Assembly (NCBI RefSeq): GCF_040869045.1
Contig: NC_090322.1
Span: 171,754,672 to 171,818,671 of the forward strand
Direction: 5' to 3'
Length of the DNA: 64,000 nucleotides
Origin: Eurosta solidaginis
Lineage: Eukaryota > Arthropoda > Insecta > Diptera > Tephritidae
This document shows positions 33,205 to 43,129 of the stretch, piece after piece; the stretch's first letter is position 1; every line of letters begins with the position of its first letter. The position numbers and the translations under genes were made by a program. A model generated the notes under the pieces. That model worked only from the letters and a program-made list of their open reading frames with translations. It did not search any database and was not told the DNA's origin.

Positions 33205-34515
33205 AGTTGTGGTCTATAATTCAGTTGTAACCTAAATCGTTCATCTATATATCTATACTTAAGCTATACTCTAATAGTGACCGATTTTTACGCGTTGGTC
33301 GATTTCAACACCACCTTAAAAGTAAATTTTTAGTAAAAGTGTTTATTAACAGCTCGTTAAACTATACTTTAAAAATTGACCTAATTGGTCAGTAAATACG
33401 ATTTGTTTTAATTTCTTAATCACAGCGCCACCTGGTGGGCGTCCTAAGCCCTAGCGGTATGGAACATACTCGGTTAAGATTACATTGAAAATCACCTATG
33501 TTCAAGCATACGCTTTTTAATATAAACCAGCTATCAGGTCGCCTTACTGGTAGATCAAACCTCAAGGATTGAAATTATTCAAAGTTGGCATCCTTACTTT
33601 TAGCAGCCCTCCTCATCCTGTGTTCCTATCTTATGCATCAATCAAGTGGAAAACAATCACAAACTTACGCAACTAAATGTGTACTAATCAAGTGAGAATG
33701 TGTCTTATCTGACGGCTTAAAAATTCGCGAATAAAATGTAATAAATAAAAAGTTGATTATTTTCCAACATTTGTCAAAATGGCAGACAAATGAAAAAGTA
33801 GAACAAACCCAACTGATAGAGCAATGCATTGCATGTGTTGCATACCAAGCCAAATAAATGCAAAGACCATTTACGTGCTACAAAAACAATTTTAGAAACA
33901 TTTCAAATCTTTGCCAAGAAATTGTTAACATTTTCGAGGCATCTGATGCTTTGTTCCGCTGCTGCTGCTGTTACCACTGACAGATGCTTGAGATACTTCA
34001 CGCAACTTGCCACATATGCATGTACTACATACATATATATGTGCGTAAGTAAGTCGCAGCACTTGCAACACGAGCTGCATATGCGGCCCGCAATTTTTGG
34101 GATTTCTCTATCTTTTGGCAGACATTGAAGAGGAAGGAAGAAAAAGACTATGTGCATGTATTAAAGAGATGAATAGTAAACGCGTTCTGTAATGAAAAAA
34201 TTGGCTGTTGCACTTACATACACGCCCATTCTATGTTACGCCCATTTTCTCACTACTAGTAAAATTTTGATGAATTACCGCTCGAGGCAACAATGAAATT
34301 CGGTATGAAATGAATTGCTGAGCGAAATTATTGTAGCCGGCAAACAAAGACATACATACAAGTAAATAAATATCACTGCAGAATAATATAAGTTACATGA
34401 TTCCAGCGCTTTTTCCTAAAACAAATAGTAGTAGTGAAATTAGGCATTTAGTGGGAATCAATGCAACTTTAATTTTTAATATGGCGGCGAAGTACTAGCA
34501 AATTAGTTAAGTAGA
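33205..34515. other. Non-repetitive interval with a CTCF-like site
   Basis: No supported gene. GCGCCACCTGGTGG at 33425-33438 fits the animal CTCF core consensus GCGCCMYCTRSTGG at every position. Frames at 33829-34157 on both strands lack recognisable domains. Confidence 0.3.
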
Positions 34516-34519
34516 CGCT

Positions 34520-34745
34520 GTAATATGCCGATATATCAGATGCGTTCGACAATGTCATACACGTAAGCAATCTAGACGCTCGAGGAGGCAACCAAGTGAG
34601 AGAACTCTAGCGCACTGGTGGGCTATATAATCGGGGCTAAGTCCTCGCACGAAGACCCAATTTGATTTTAACTCGTAAAGTTGGAAATTTCCCTTGTATT
34701 GTCCGTTCTTAATAAAATTAGTTGTTTGTAACCAGTGTTTTTGTA
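34520..34745 (+). mobile_element. Possible LTR fragment
   Basis: GGGCTATATAATCGGGGCTA (TATA box), then CTTAATAAAATTAGTTG ~70 bp on (poly-A-like signal), gives an LTR-like order of promoter and terminator. No TG...CA ends or duplicate was found, so this is a guess. Confidence 0.2.
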
Positions 34746-34924
34746 TATAATATTAGCAATTAAGAGACACGAACCGATAACAATAATTGAAGAAGTCATC
34801 AATTCATAATCAGAATCCTTAAAGCAACCGAGGGATATCAAATTGTTGCAGTTAAGCCTAAATGATCGAATAAACAGAAACATTTTTTTTTTTTCAATTG
34901 TTTTTGTTTTTATCAGCCTATTGA

Positions 34925-35460
34925 TAAATGATTCAAGGTTCGATTCGAGCTCAAGGCCAGAATAATAATTTTTTTCTAATGATAATTATTGTTATTTTTT
35001 AATTTTTCTAAATTTGAAAAATTGTATTTTGTTTTTGGAATAGTAAGTAGAAAAACAAAAGCAATTGTTAATAAACCATGAGCACTTGGGAATGTCAAAC
35101 AAAGTAATTGACAATAAACAAAAATTCAGCATTATCAGTGATTTGCACCAGATGGCGCAACACTGAATAAATATAGTTGGTAAAAGGAATAGAAGTAGCC
35201 ATTTTGCTAGTCAAACAAACCACCGCTGTATAGTTCAACGGTTAGCGCAGCGTGCCTAGAGCTTACTGCTGAGGCTTAACATCCTTCGAAATGGATCTAT
35301 CTGCGCAGCTATGGCAGGTTGTCTGAAAAAATTTCTACTTACTATTCCAAAAGCAAAATACAATTTTTCAAATTTAGAAAAATTAAAAAATAACAATAAT
35401 TATCATTAGAAAAAAAATTATTGTTCTGGCCTTGAGCTTGAATCGAGCCTTGAATCATTT
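34925..35460. mobile_element. Foldback element with 129-bp arms and tRNA-like core
   Basis: Left arm 34925-35053 (GATTCAAGGTTCGATTCGAG, CTCAAGGCCAGAATAATAAT, GGAATAGTAAGTAGAAA) is the near-exact reverse complement of right arm 35332-35460. In the 278-bp loop, CCGCTGTATAGTTCAACGGT then TAGCGCAGCG (35222-35252) has a fitting tRNA A box (TAGTTCAACGG). GGTTCGATTC in the arm resembles a B box but lies on the wrong side. CACCAGATGGCGC (35146-35158) resembles a CTCF core. A decayed relative is at 44453-44838. Confidence 0.75.
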
Positions 35461-35461
35461 T

Positions 35462-36400
35462 TTTTTTTTTTTTTCTTTTTAAAATAATTTTTTCATTTCA
35501 AATAAAACCTTTTTCATTTCAAATTAAACTTTTTGAAATCAAATGAAATTTTTTCAAGTCAAATGAATCATTTTCCCTATAAAACGAAACTTTTTCAAAT
35601 CAAGTGAATAATTTTTTATTTTAAATAATTTTTTTTGCATTTCAAATGAAGCCTTTATCAAATCAAATAAAACTTTTTGATTTCAAATGAAACTATTTTC
35701 ATTGCAAATTAAACTTTTTTCGCTTCAAGCTAAACTTTCTTAATTCCAAGTTAACTAAGTTTCCTTTCATTTAATTTCAAGTTAAACTTTTTTAATTTTA
35801 AATTAAACCAAATGAAACTTTTCAAAACAAATGAAATTTCTTCATTTCAAATGAATCTTTTCAAATATCAAACTAAACTTATATTTCAAATAATCAAATG
35901 AGACATTTTACATTTCAAATGAAACTTTTTTAATTTCAAATGAAACTTTTTTCGTCTACAATGAAACTATTTTCAAATCAAGTGAAAAAATATTTATTCT
36001 AAATAATACCTTGAAACTTTTTTCAAACCAAACGAATCTTTTGTATTTCAAATAATTTTTTTTTCATTTCAAATGAACTTTTTTGCAAATCAAATAAAAC
36101 TTTTTCTTTCAAATTCAAATTTTTTGCTTCAAATTAAACTTTCTTAATTTCAAGTTAAACTTTTTTAATTTTAAATTAGACCAAATGGAGGTTTTCAAAA
36201 CAAATGAAATTGTTATCATTTCAAATGAATCTTTTTCAATTTCAAATTAAACTTTTTCTATTTCAAATTAAAATTTTTTTAATCAAATGATACTTTTTCA
36301 AATCAAATGAAACCTTTTTATTTCAAATGAAGTTTCTTCTTTGCAAATGAAAGCTTTTCATGTCAAATGAAACCTTTTTCAAATTAAATAAATTTTTCGT
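35462..36400 (+). repeat. Degenerate minisatellite, TTTCAAATGAAACTTTTT
   Basis: About 940 bp of 17-24-bp units such as ATTTCAAATGAAACTTTT and AATCAAATGAAACC. TTTCAAATGAAA is nearly palindromic. Begins immediately at the right arm of the foldback element. No counterpart on its left side. Confidence 0.8.
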
Positions 36401-36880
36401 TTATGAGATCGGCAAATTTTGAAGCGTGCTTTGTTAGCTTCATATATCAACATCTGAGTGGAATAATACCCTATCTCGTCTGCCGATTCGAAAACTTAAA
36501 AAAAAAAACACTTTATTTAGATATTGTTTGAAATAGGGTGATCTGTAAAGGCCTGGAATTAAAATTTATACGCTGGGTTCAACGCTATCAGCCTACTGGC
36601 TAGGTTAGGTTGAACTGGCTGGTCCGTGAGACCTTACATAGAATGTATGAGTCCAGAAGTTTGCACAATGGCCAAACTGAAAAGTCTTATTAGAAACCAG
36701 GATATATTAGCTATAAGTATCTCCGTCTTCTTGGTAAATATAAGAAGCTTTCTAGGACCTATGCTACATGCTGCTTCTAGATCTGATAGCTGTGCCACTC
36801 CAAGTCTTCGGGTTCTGAAGTATGTTTAAAGTTTCAAGAATCCAGCTTCACGATAAGTTACTAATTTTCTTATCTTGTTT
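36401..36880. other. Unassigned interval
   Basis: No coding evidence. TAGGTTAGGTTGAACTGGCT at ~36603 looks like repeat sequence, but I cannot name it. Confidence 0.25.
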
Positions 36881-36882
36881 GG

Positions 36883-38375
36883 TTGATTTTCCGACAGGGT
36901 GGATAAATGATGTATATTGGAACGATTTTCCGTCATCCCTTGTCAAATTTGGTTTTGAGACAAACCGGTTTCGGCGTTGTGCCATCGTCAGTGTCGATTT
37001 TCGTTCTGATCTGCTGTTGTCGTTTGTCCTGTATTTATAGTTCGTAGGTATAAGAGCAGGTATTGCCAAATTGATGCTTGTGTATATTTAGTTATGTGTA
37101 TGTGCTGTGTGTTCATTCAGAACCGAGGGTGGTTTACTAATCGATTTGTGTGGCTGACTGGGGTAGGTAGAAATCTGTGATTTTAGTCGTTTGACCTTCT
37201 TTGTCGGTTTTTTGTTTTGGTGTGTTAATTGTTTTGTGTTTATTTGTTGTTGTGTGTTTGTCTGTTGTACCTGTATGATTAAGTTGTTTCCTGTAAACAA
37301 GTTTTAAAGGCTCGAATATTGTGTCAGAAATTGTGTTTATCTGTTCGTTTATTATTCTACCGTCGAATGTTTTCTGTTTGTAGATTTCCATGTTTTCGAG
37401 TACGTTGAGTCGTCGGCCCTTTTCCTGTATGTGAAGAACCCTAACTGTTTTATTGATATTTGCTGGGGAGCATTCATTCTCGACCATGTGATTCGCGAAG
37501 TTAGACTCGGATATAATGTTTGGATTCCGTATTTTTTTGTTGTAATCTCGAATATGTTCTCTGAACCTCGTTCTTATTTGCCGTCCTGTTTGTCCTATGT
37601 AACTATGCTGGCATCCGCAGGTAAGCTTGTATACGCCGTGGCTGCTAAACGGATCCTCTGAGTTAATGTTAGTTCTTAGTTTTCGCCCTAGATTGTTCGA
37701 TGTTTTGAATGCTGTGTTAATGTTGTATTTTTTAAAGAAGTTTGCCAATTTATATGTTGCTTTTCCAGTATATGTCATAGTCGTCCAGATATTATTTTCC
37801 TTTTCATTATTTCTTTTTGGTTGTCCATTTGTCCTTCTGAGCTTATCTACTAGTGCTTTTTTATATCCGTTGTTTGCAGTGATATTATATATTACTTCAA
37901 GTTCTCTCTTATATGCCTCTTGTGTAAGCGGTGTTCTTTCAAGTCTATGTACCAAGTGCCTTAATGCTGCATTTTTATGCTGTTGAGGGTGATTTGAGGT
38001 ATTGTGTATTATTGTATCGGTGGCCGTTGACTTTCTATATATGTCATAGTTAAATCTTTTGGCTTCTTTATCAATATTTATCGTGAGGTCTAGATAGTTG
38101 ATGCCTCCGTCTTTTTAGGTTTCCATTGTAAATTTTATATTTCCGTGCTGCTTGTTGAGGTACTCCAGTACAAGCTCTTCGTTATTAGTAGTTAAAACGC
38201 ATATTATGTCATCCACGTATCTAGCATAAAATGACACACCTAATTTGGACTTCAGCTCTTGTATGTACTTTTCTTCCAGATTTTGCATGAACACTTCCAT
38301 AAGAATGGCTGATGTGGGGCTTCCCATTCCAAGACCGTTTGTTTGTCTAATTATACTAATTTTCGTTAAGTCTCC
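36883..38375 (-). mobile_element. Penelope-like element (PLE), 5'-truncated
   Basis: Reading on the minus strand: end of RT, linker, GIY-YIG endonuclease, stop at 37137, then a ~250-bp 3' region with a hammerhead-like core at 36959-36995. The ~110 bp at 36883-36991 recur at 27094-27205. The upstream edge is near 38375, where the sequence becomes the neighbouring repeat (38377-38460 resembles 38757-38872). PLEs prime reverse transcription at nicked target DNA with their own endonuclease. Confidence 0.8.
36959..36995 (-). ncRNA. Candidate hammerhead ribozyme in PLE 3' region
   Basis: Minus-strand order: GACA, CTGACGA, T, GGC-ACAAC-GCC, GAA, ACCGGT, T, TGTC. This supplies the whole hammerhead core (CUGANGA, GAAA, UH). 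Stem I is GACA/TGTC, 4 bp flush with the core. Stem II is GGC/GCC with one extra U. The stem III sequence ACCGGT is self-complementary, so it could form only between two RNAs. Cleavage would fall between 36963 and 36962. Hammerheads with minimal stem III are known from PLEs. Activity here is inferred, not shown. Confidence 0.6.
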
Positions 38376-38430
38376 AATTATCTCGATCCCTGCCTCATCT
38401 AGAAAATTTTTGTTTGTTAAACATTTCAAC
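37137..38430 (-). pseudogene. PLE reverse transcriptase-GIY-YIG ORF with one in-frame stop
   Basis: The frame is continuous from 38430 to the stop at 37137 except for one TAA at 38115-38117. RT motifs: QTNGLGMGSPTSAILMEVF (motif B region) and FYARYVDDIICVL with the YVDD catalytic pair; the RT fingers and motif A are missing. After the stop, INYLDLTINI and HLVHRLERTPLTQEAYKREL are typical RT-endonuclease linker blocks. The GIY-YIG domain has GVYKLTCGCQHSYIGQTGRQ, RFREH (catalytic Arg) and LENMEIY (catalytic Glu). A basic, Thr/Gln-rich tail follows. The first ~20 codons (38375-38430) probably come from flanking repeat DNA. Only one stop suggests a fairly young dead copy. Confidence 0.85.
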
Positions 38431-38930
38431 TTTAATAGGGCTCTGGGATATGAATAAATTTCATATCTCTAAATTATCGTGACGTTCCTTGAAAGTCGAA
38501 AGTAAAATTTCCATATTTGCGTTGCCATGGGGCTATGAAGCATATTCTTAGTTTCAAGAATATAGCTCTCCGAGTAATTGCCCCAATGCTAAGTATCACG
38601 ATCCCTGTCTTTCAGGTCTCTGGGTTATTGGGAAGTTCCTTAAAGCTAGAAAGCAGATTTTCCAAGTTTGGATGATTTTTTAAATTTTCACGATCCCTGG
38701 ACCACGTAGCGTGTATAAGGCAAGCAAAGCTACAGCTCGGCGGAACGTTACACATTTTCTAATTATCTCGACCCCCACCTCATATAGAAAATGTTTGAAT
38801 ATTAAACATTACAACTTAATAGGGCCCTGTATAAAGTTTCAAGTCTCTAAGTTATCGGCAAGTTCCTTGAAAGTTGGGAGAGTTTTTAGTTTGTTCGATC
38901 ACTGGATCACCTAGTAAATTTTTCCCCCCA
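38377..38930 (-). repeat. Degenerate repeat, GGATCGA family (locus 2)
   Basis: TCTAATTATCTCGACC, CCTCATATAGAAAATG, TTAAACATTACAACTTAATA, AGGGCCCTGTATAAAG and GTTATCGGCAAGTTCCTTGA (38757-38872) repeat 38377-38500 with changes. A third partial unit is near 38600-38720 (CACGATCCCTGGACCACGTA). Related to the arrays at 29280 and 43130. Confidence 0.5.
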
Positions 38931-40119
38931 TGCTTAGTTGTAATTGGGTTCTGATGCGTGCTCCATGTTTCAAGACTCTGGCCCACCTCGAACATGGATT
39001 GTAAGATTGCACTAGGTACTATCCTATCAGCCTACCAAAACTTATGTATACTACTAGAAGAGGACAAGAAGCCCACTCTTTGGAAGCTTTTCTAATGTGC
39101 TTGGCCTCACTTCCAGGAAAAATGGCTTCCAGAAGGGGCCAGTACTCTCTTTCACTGTGGTTTTATAATATCCTGCAGGAAGCGAGAAGCTACATTTATC
39201 TCCCTTTTACTATTTGGTTGAAGCTTTATAAGGTGTTACCGCCTCATGGATGGTTGTACATACTTCCTTGACAAATAATTTTTTTAACTCTATCTCTTAT
39301 CCTTCCTTATCTCTCAGTTGTACTCGTTTAAATTGACTTCAGTTAAGTTTTAACACCCTCCATCACTTGTCCGTATTTTTCCTAGTTTTGCTGTTGTTCC
39401 AAACTAGTTTTATTTACTACAGGGTGCATATAAGAATATAACGAAAAATGTATTTATCTCCTAAACACAAATACTTATGTACATACATTTATTCATGAGA
39501 CTTTAAGCAAATAATTTGTAAATTGCTTAGAAAATTTTATTGCTTTCATAAGCATAAACATTTAAGTCATTCGGATATTTTCGATAAATAAATGTACGAC
39601 AAATTTGTTACGTAAATATTATTCTGCTTTCTTTTTTGAGTGCTTGTCAAGAACTCCTTCGGGGCGTTAAAATTATTATGCACCCTCCCTCGAAAACATC
39701 AGACTAACTAAATATGAATCAAACTAACAGGCGACAAAATACTGGCAGAAGTAGGTTAGGAAGATAGAGTTAGCGTAGAAGTGATTATTATATAACTAGT
39801 TGTGGGTCTTTTGTAAAATTAAGGAGAAATCAAATCGTACTTGATTCTTATTTTTACGAAAAAAAACCAAATCAACAGTTTTTAAAAACTTTATTTCGTC
39901 TGTTTGTTTGTTCGCACATAGTCTTCAATTTCAAAGCAATTTCCTTCTGTATATATTTCTAAGGATCTGGCTTGAAATATAGCATCCAATTGAAAGTGGT
40001 CCAGTATCGACACCACCACAACTATTACTCCCGCCACTAGCAAACAAGGACAACGTAGGAACGCGATTTCGAAAGCTACAGGCACATATGCAAATATGCA
40101 AAAACGAAGCCAACAGTAA
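38931..40119. other. Non-repetitive interval, no supported gene
   Basis: AT-rich; no domain or repeat seen. The minus-strand 113-codon frame at 39891-40232 is antisense to the candidate exon that follows. Confidence 0.3.
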
Positions 40120-40416
40120 ATGTCAAAGAAAACAAAAATAAGGGGTGAGCTAAAGGGGTTCGCTAAACAAGGCCAGGAGATCAATAATGATATGGTAAAG
40201 TTGGGGAGCGAACTGGAGGGCCAACAACTCAAAAAGAAGTTGGAACAACGTGGATTAAAACAAGAAATACGAAGTTCAATCTTAATGACGCGACGCTATG
40301 GGCCAAGCCTTCAGCGATCTTATTTACAAAGTGGACGTGGCAAATATTGGCAATATTTACCACCAACTTTTGGTAGCATTGTGGACTCATTTAATGGTAG
40401 GTGTAAGCTTATTTGA
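40120..40416 (+). CDS. Candidate small ORF or first coding exon, unknown product
   Basis: A 98-codon frame starts at ATG 40120, with an in-frame TAA immediately before it. Residues 1-50 are highly charged and helix-like (GFAKQGQEINNDMVKLGSEL, then EGQQLKKKLEQRGLKQE), suggesting a short coiled coil. Residues 65-90 are Tyr/Gly-rich (YGPSLQRSYLQSGRGKYWQY). Potential splice donors GGTAGGT (GT at 40397-40398) and AGGTGTAAG (GT at 40401-40402) lie near the end, so it might be an exon reading into an intron before the stop. It is not in a repeat and is less AT-biased than its surroundings. I recognise no family; a chance frame remains quite possible. Confidence 0.3.
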   Translation: MSKKTKIRGELKGFAKQGQEINNDMVKLGSELEGQQLKKKLEQRGLKQEIRSSILMTRRYGPSLQRSYLQSGRGKYWQYLPPTFGSIVDSFNGRCKLI

Positions 40417-40419
40417 CTG

Positions 40420-41855
40420 TGCCGATTAGCATATATTTTGCACAAATGGATGTGAGGTTCGTTTAGCATCGCTTTAGACCCGGTTAACTTAACTGGTAAT
40501 GCATAATACTCCTATTGCGGTATTGTTCCTAATGAACGGTGGCGCAACCTTACAACAAACAAATTAACGGCATAACATTTGTGCCCAACTTGGGGTCAAG
40601 ACCCAGGTGTGGAAATTAAAAGTCTCATTCACTATCAACTAAGCTAACCGGGCTTGTAATCAACGTAGGGCTCAGGCTCGTGATATTGAGATTAGGATTC
40701 TCATTTACTCATGACTGTGCAAGTCGGGCTATCCAACATGATGACGTGGTCTGTGAATGCCATTATTTCCCACACATGTAAAACGAAAATCTCCATTTTC
40801 AACAGGAATGTAATCAAAAATTACAGTAACCCACTAATTTATTGGGAATTAACATGATGATTATCTGTATTTATTAAAAAAAAAAATCAGCTCATTCTGG
40901 ACTAGTGAGCCTTGGTTTAGACCTGTGAAGGGATCAAAATTATAATACCTCATGCACTAAGCACAACTAGGCATAACAACAAAATTGTTGTCATACATTG
41001 ATAGTTAGTCATCTATACCAGCAAAGTATCAAATACCAAACCATGCAAGTATGTGTGGCTGAGTGTGTATGTGTGTGCAATTTTCTACACACTTCCTGTC
41101 AGTTGCCAATAACACAAATACATACACGAATACAAACTAATAAAAACTATTTACATCGTCCGTTAGTCAGTCGCTGAACCGAATTCATACATATGTAGAT
41201 ATGCATGAACATTTTCTATTTCTGCTCACCCCAAAGGAAATGATTTGCCTCGGGTGCGGAACTTTGTTGTTGCGGCTATGATGGCAGAACTATGATGGGT
41301 GGCAATGTGTGCATAAATATCTTATATGGCTTTTTCCAAGTTATTGCTTTATTTTTCGCTCATCGTACATCTCGTATTTGCTTTATCAATTGTGTGTATA
41401 TGTATGTGTGCATGTATAGGTGTGTATGTGTGCATTTATGTCTGCACAATATTTGCATAATAAATGTGTAGTTATGAATAAATTATTGACGCATGAATTC
41501 TGGTTATTCTGTAGTTTAAACGACATTGCAAATACAAAGATACATACTTTCAAGGATAGGCATAAATGCGTATGCATAAATACATAAACTTGTATATATA
41601 TGTATATATGTACATACATATTTATTTACACTCCATATTAAGCCGGCATTAATAACAATAACAAAAAAAATTGTTGGTCAAGACGTTTTGTATTTGCATT
41701 TAGAATTTTCTTGTTAATCCCGCAATTTTCGATTTTATTTTTGCTATTGTTTGTATTTATTAGCCATTTCAAGCAATATAAATTTGTGTATGTATAGAAT
41801 CTGCTGTTTCTTTTGAAAGAATTTTCTTTTAAATTTTACGATTATTAAAATGAAA
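40420..41855. other. Non-genic interval with (TG/TA)-rich stretches
   Basis: TGTGTATGTGTGTGC-like text near 41045-41080 and 41390-41440 and ATATATGTATATATG near 41595. Nothing coding. Confidence 0.35.
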
Positions 41856-42095
41856 ATGTGAACGAGGCAACAGAGGGTATAAAAGCAGCGCAAGTTGAGG
41901 AAGAGGGAATCAGTTTGATTTTAAGACGCTTTTAGTACGCGAGTATTGTAAAGTACTACTAATATAGTAGAGTTGTAAATAAAGGAGATATTGCTATACT
42001 AAATATTTGAGTTATTTATTCGACAGTTCAGCGATTCGGAATTCGAACGATACAAGAAGGTGCAAAATAATCAGAAATGCCCAAAATTCGTTACA
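41856..42095 (+). mobile_element. LTR fragment, plus strand
   Basis: GTGAACGAGGCAACAGAGGG, TATAAAAGCAGCGCAAGTTG (TATA box), GTAAAGTACTACT, AATAAAGGAGATATTGC (poly-A signal) and ATTCGTTACA align with the reverse complement of the LTRs at 15592 and 47475, ending TTACA before ATAT. The 5' ~270 bp of the LTR is absent. Confidence 0.65.
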
Positions 42096-42236
42096 ATATT
42101 ATAAAATGAAAACGTGGGTGACGTTTGACTTTGCTACTCAAACACGTCAGAAGGGCGGCATAGAAATTAGTTGAAATTTCATATCCAGAGACCCAATACT
42201 GTGGAACGATATATTGCCTGGTTTGGCGATCCAAAG

Positions 42237-42708
42237 TACGACTCTCACACCTAACACCACTCCCACTCAAAGTTCAACGCCAAGTCCCACTTCCACACGC
42301 AGTACACTCTCACTCACACTCCCACTTCTACTCACATCTTCTATTTATTTACTGTGAATATATGACCAAAGGAAGTTTATGTGGTATTCAAAAACCAAAA
42401 TTACAAGCAGCGCTTACCGAGCTGTTGAGTCCATTTCGAGGTAGCTTTTGGTGTCAATTGCACCGAGATGATTTCGGTTTTTTTATGGATTTTTATTCGG
42501 GATCAATTAACACTATTGGAAAACTACTTTAGATTTGATTTTAGCAGCGATTCGGGACGATTTCAAAACTCCAGGCTTGTTTTCTGGATAATTTCTGGAC
42601 TATATCATTATTGCTTCAGTGCCACTACGAGATTTTAGAATTATTTTCAAATCATCCTAAGGCAGATGAATTTGCTTAAGAAGCTTTTCATGGCTGATAT
42701 ACACTGTT
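42237..42708 (-). repeat. Second copy of the composite segment at 22648-23122
   Basis: From CTCACACCTAACACCACTCC through ACTGTGAATATATGACCAAA, GGCTTGTTTTCTGGATAATT and GCTTTTCATGGCTGATATAC it follows 22648-23122 with scattered changes, then continues into the same (CAA)n retroposon junction. Confidence 0.75.
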
Positions 42709-42975
42709 TGTTGTTGTTGTTATAGCGATAACAACACTCCCCGAAGGCCTTGGAGAGTGTTATCAATGCTGATAGTCCTTTGCCGGATGCATATCCGGTA
42801 CGTACCGGTATCAAGTACCCTTAAGGCACTAGCCCGACCATCTCGGGAACGATTTAGTATACCACATGAAACTTTCAATGCCATCCGACCCTTCCACATC
42901 CTGGATCCATGAGGAACTTGGGTCGCCATAGCCTCGACTGTTAAAGTAACAGGATTCGCAACGGGTCGGCGAAGT
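42709..42975 (-). mobile_element. (CAA)n-tailed retroposon, truncated, in the duplicated segment
   Basis: TTGTTGTTGTTATAGCGATA, CCCCGAAGGCCTTGGAGAG-type text, ATATCCGGTACGTACCGGTA, ACCATCTCGGGAACGATTTA and TTGGGTCGCCATAGCCTCGA. It stops at ~42975 (AACGGGTCGGCGAAG), where the 23-kb copy continues another ~130 bp. Confidence 0.7.
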
Positions 42976-43129
42976 AGTTAATTTGTGCATTTACAAAAAA
43001 AATTTATTTAACTTAGCTTAACTTTAATTTAATTTATTTGATTTTATGTTGTTTCATTTTACTTTATTTAATTTTGTTATTTTGTTTTATTTTTACATAT
43101 TTTTACTACCTTTATATTAGGTCGGTTGA

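Noticed and set aside
34937..35252. A functional tRNA gene in the foldback element
   Set aside because: The A-box-like sequence is present, but no downstream B box in the right orientation, no acceptor-stem pairing and no clear anticodon arm could be built.
36603..36830. Possible gene piece starting TAGGTTAGGTTGAACTGG
   Set aside because: Reads as a common repeat-like sequence; frames are short and unrecognised, so it was left as unassigned.
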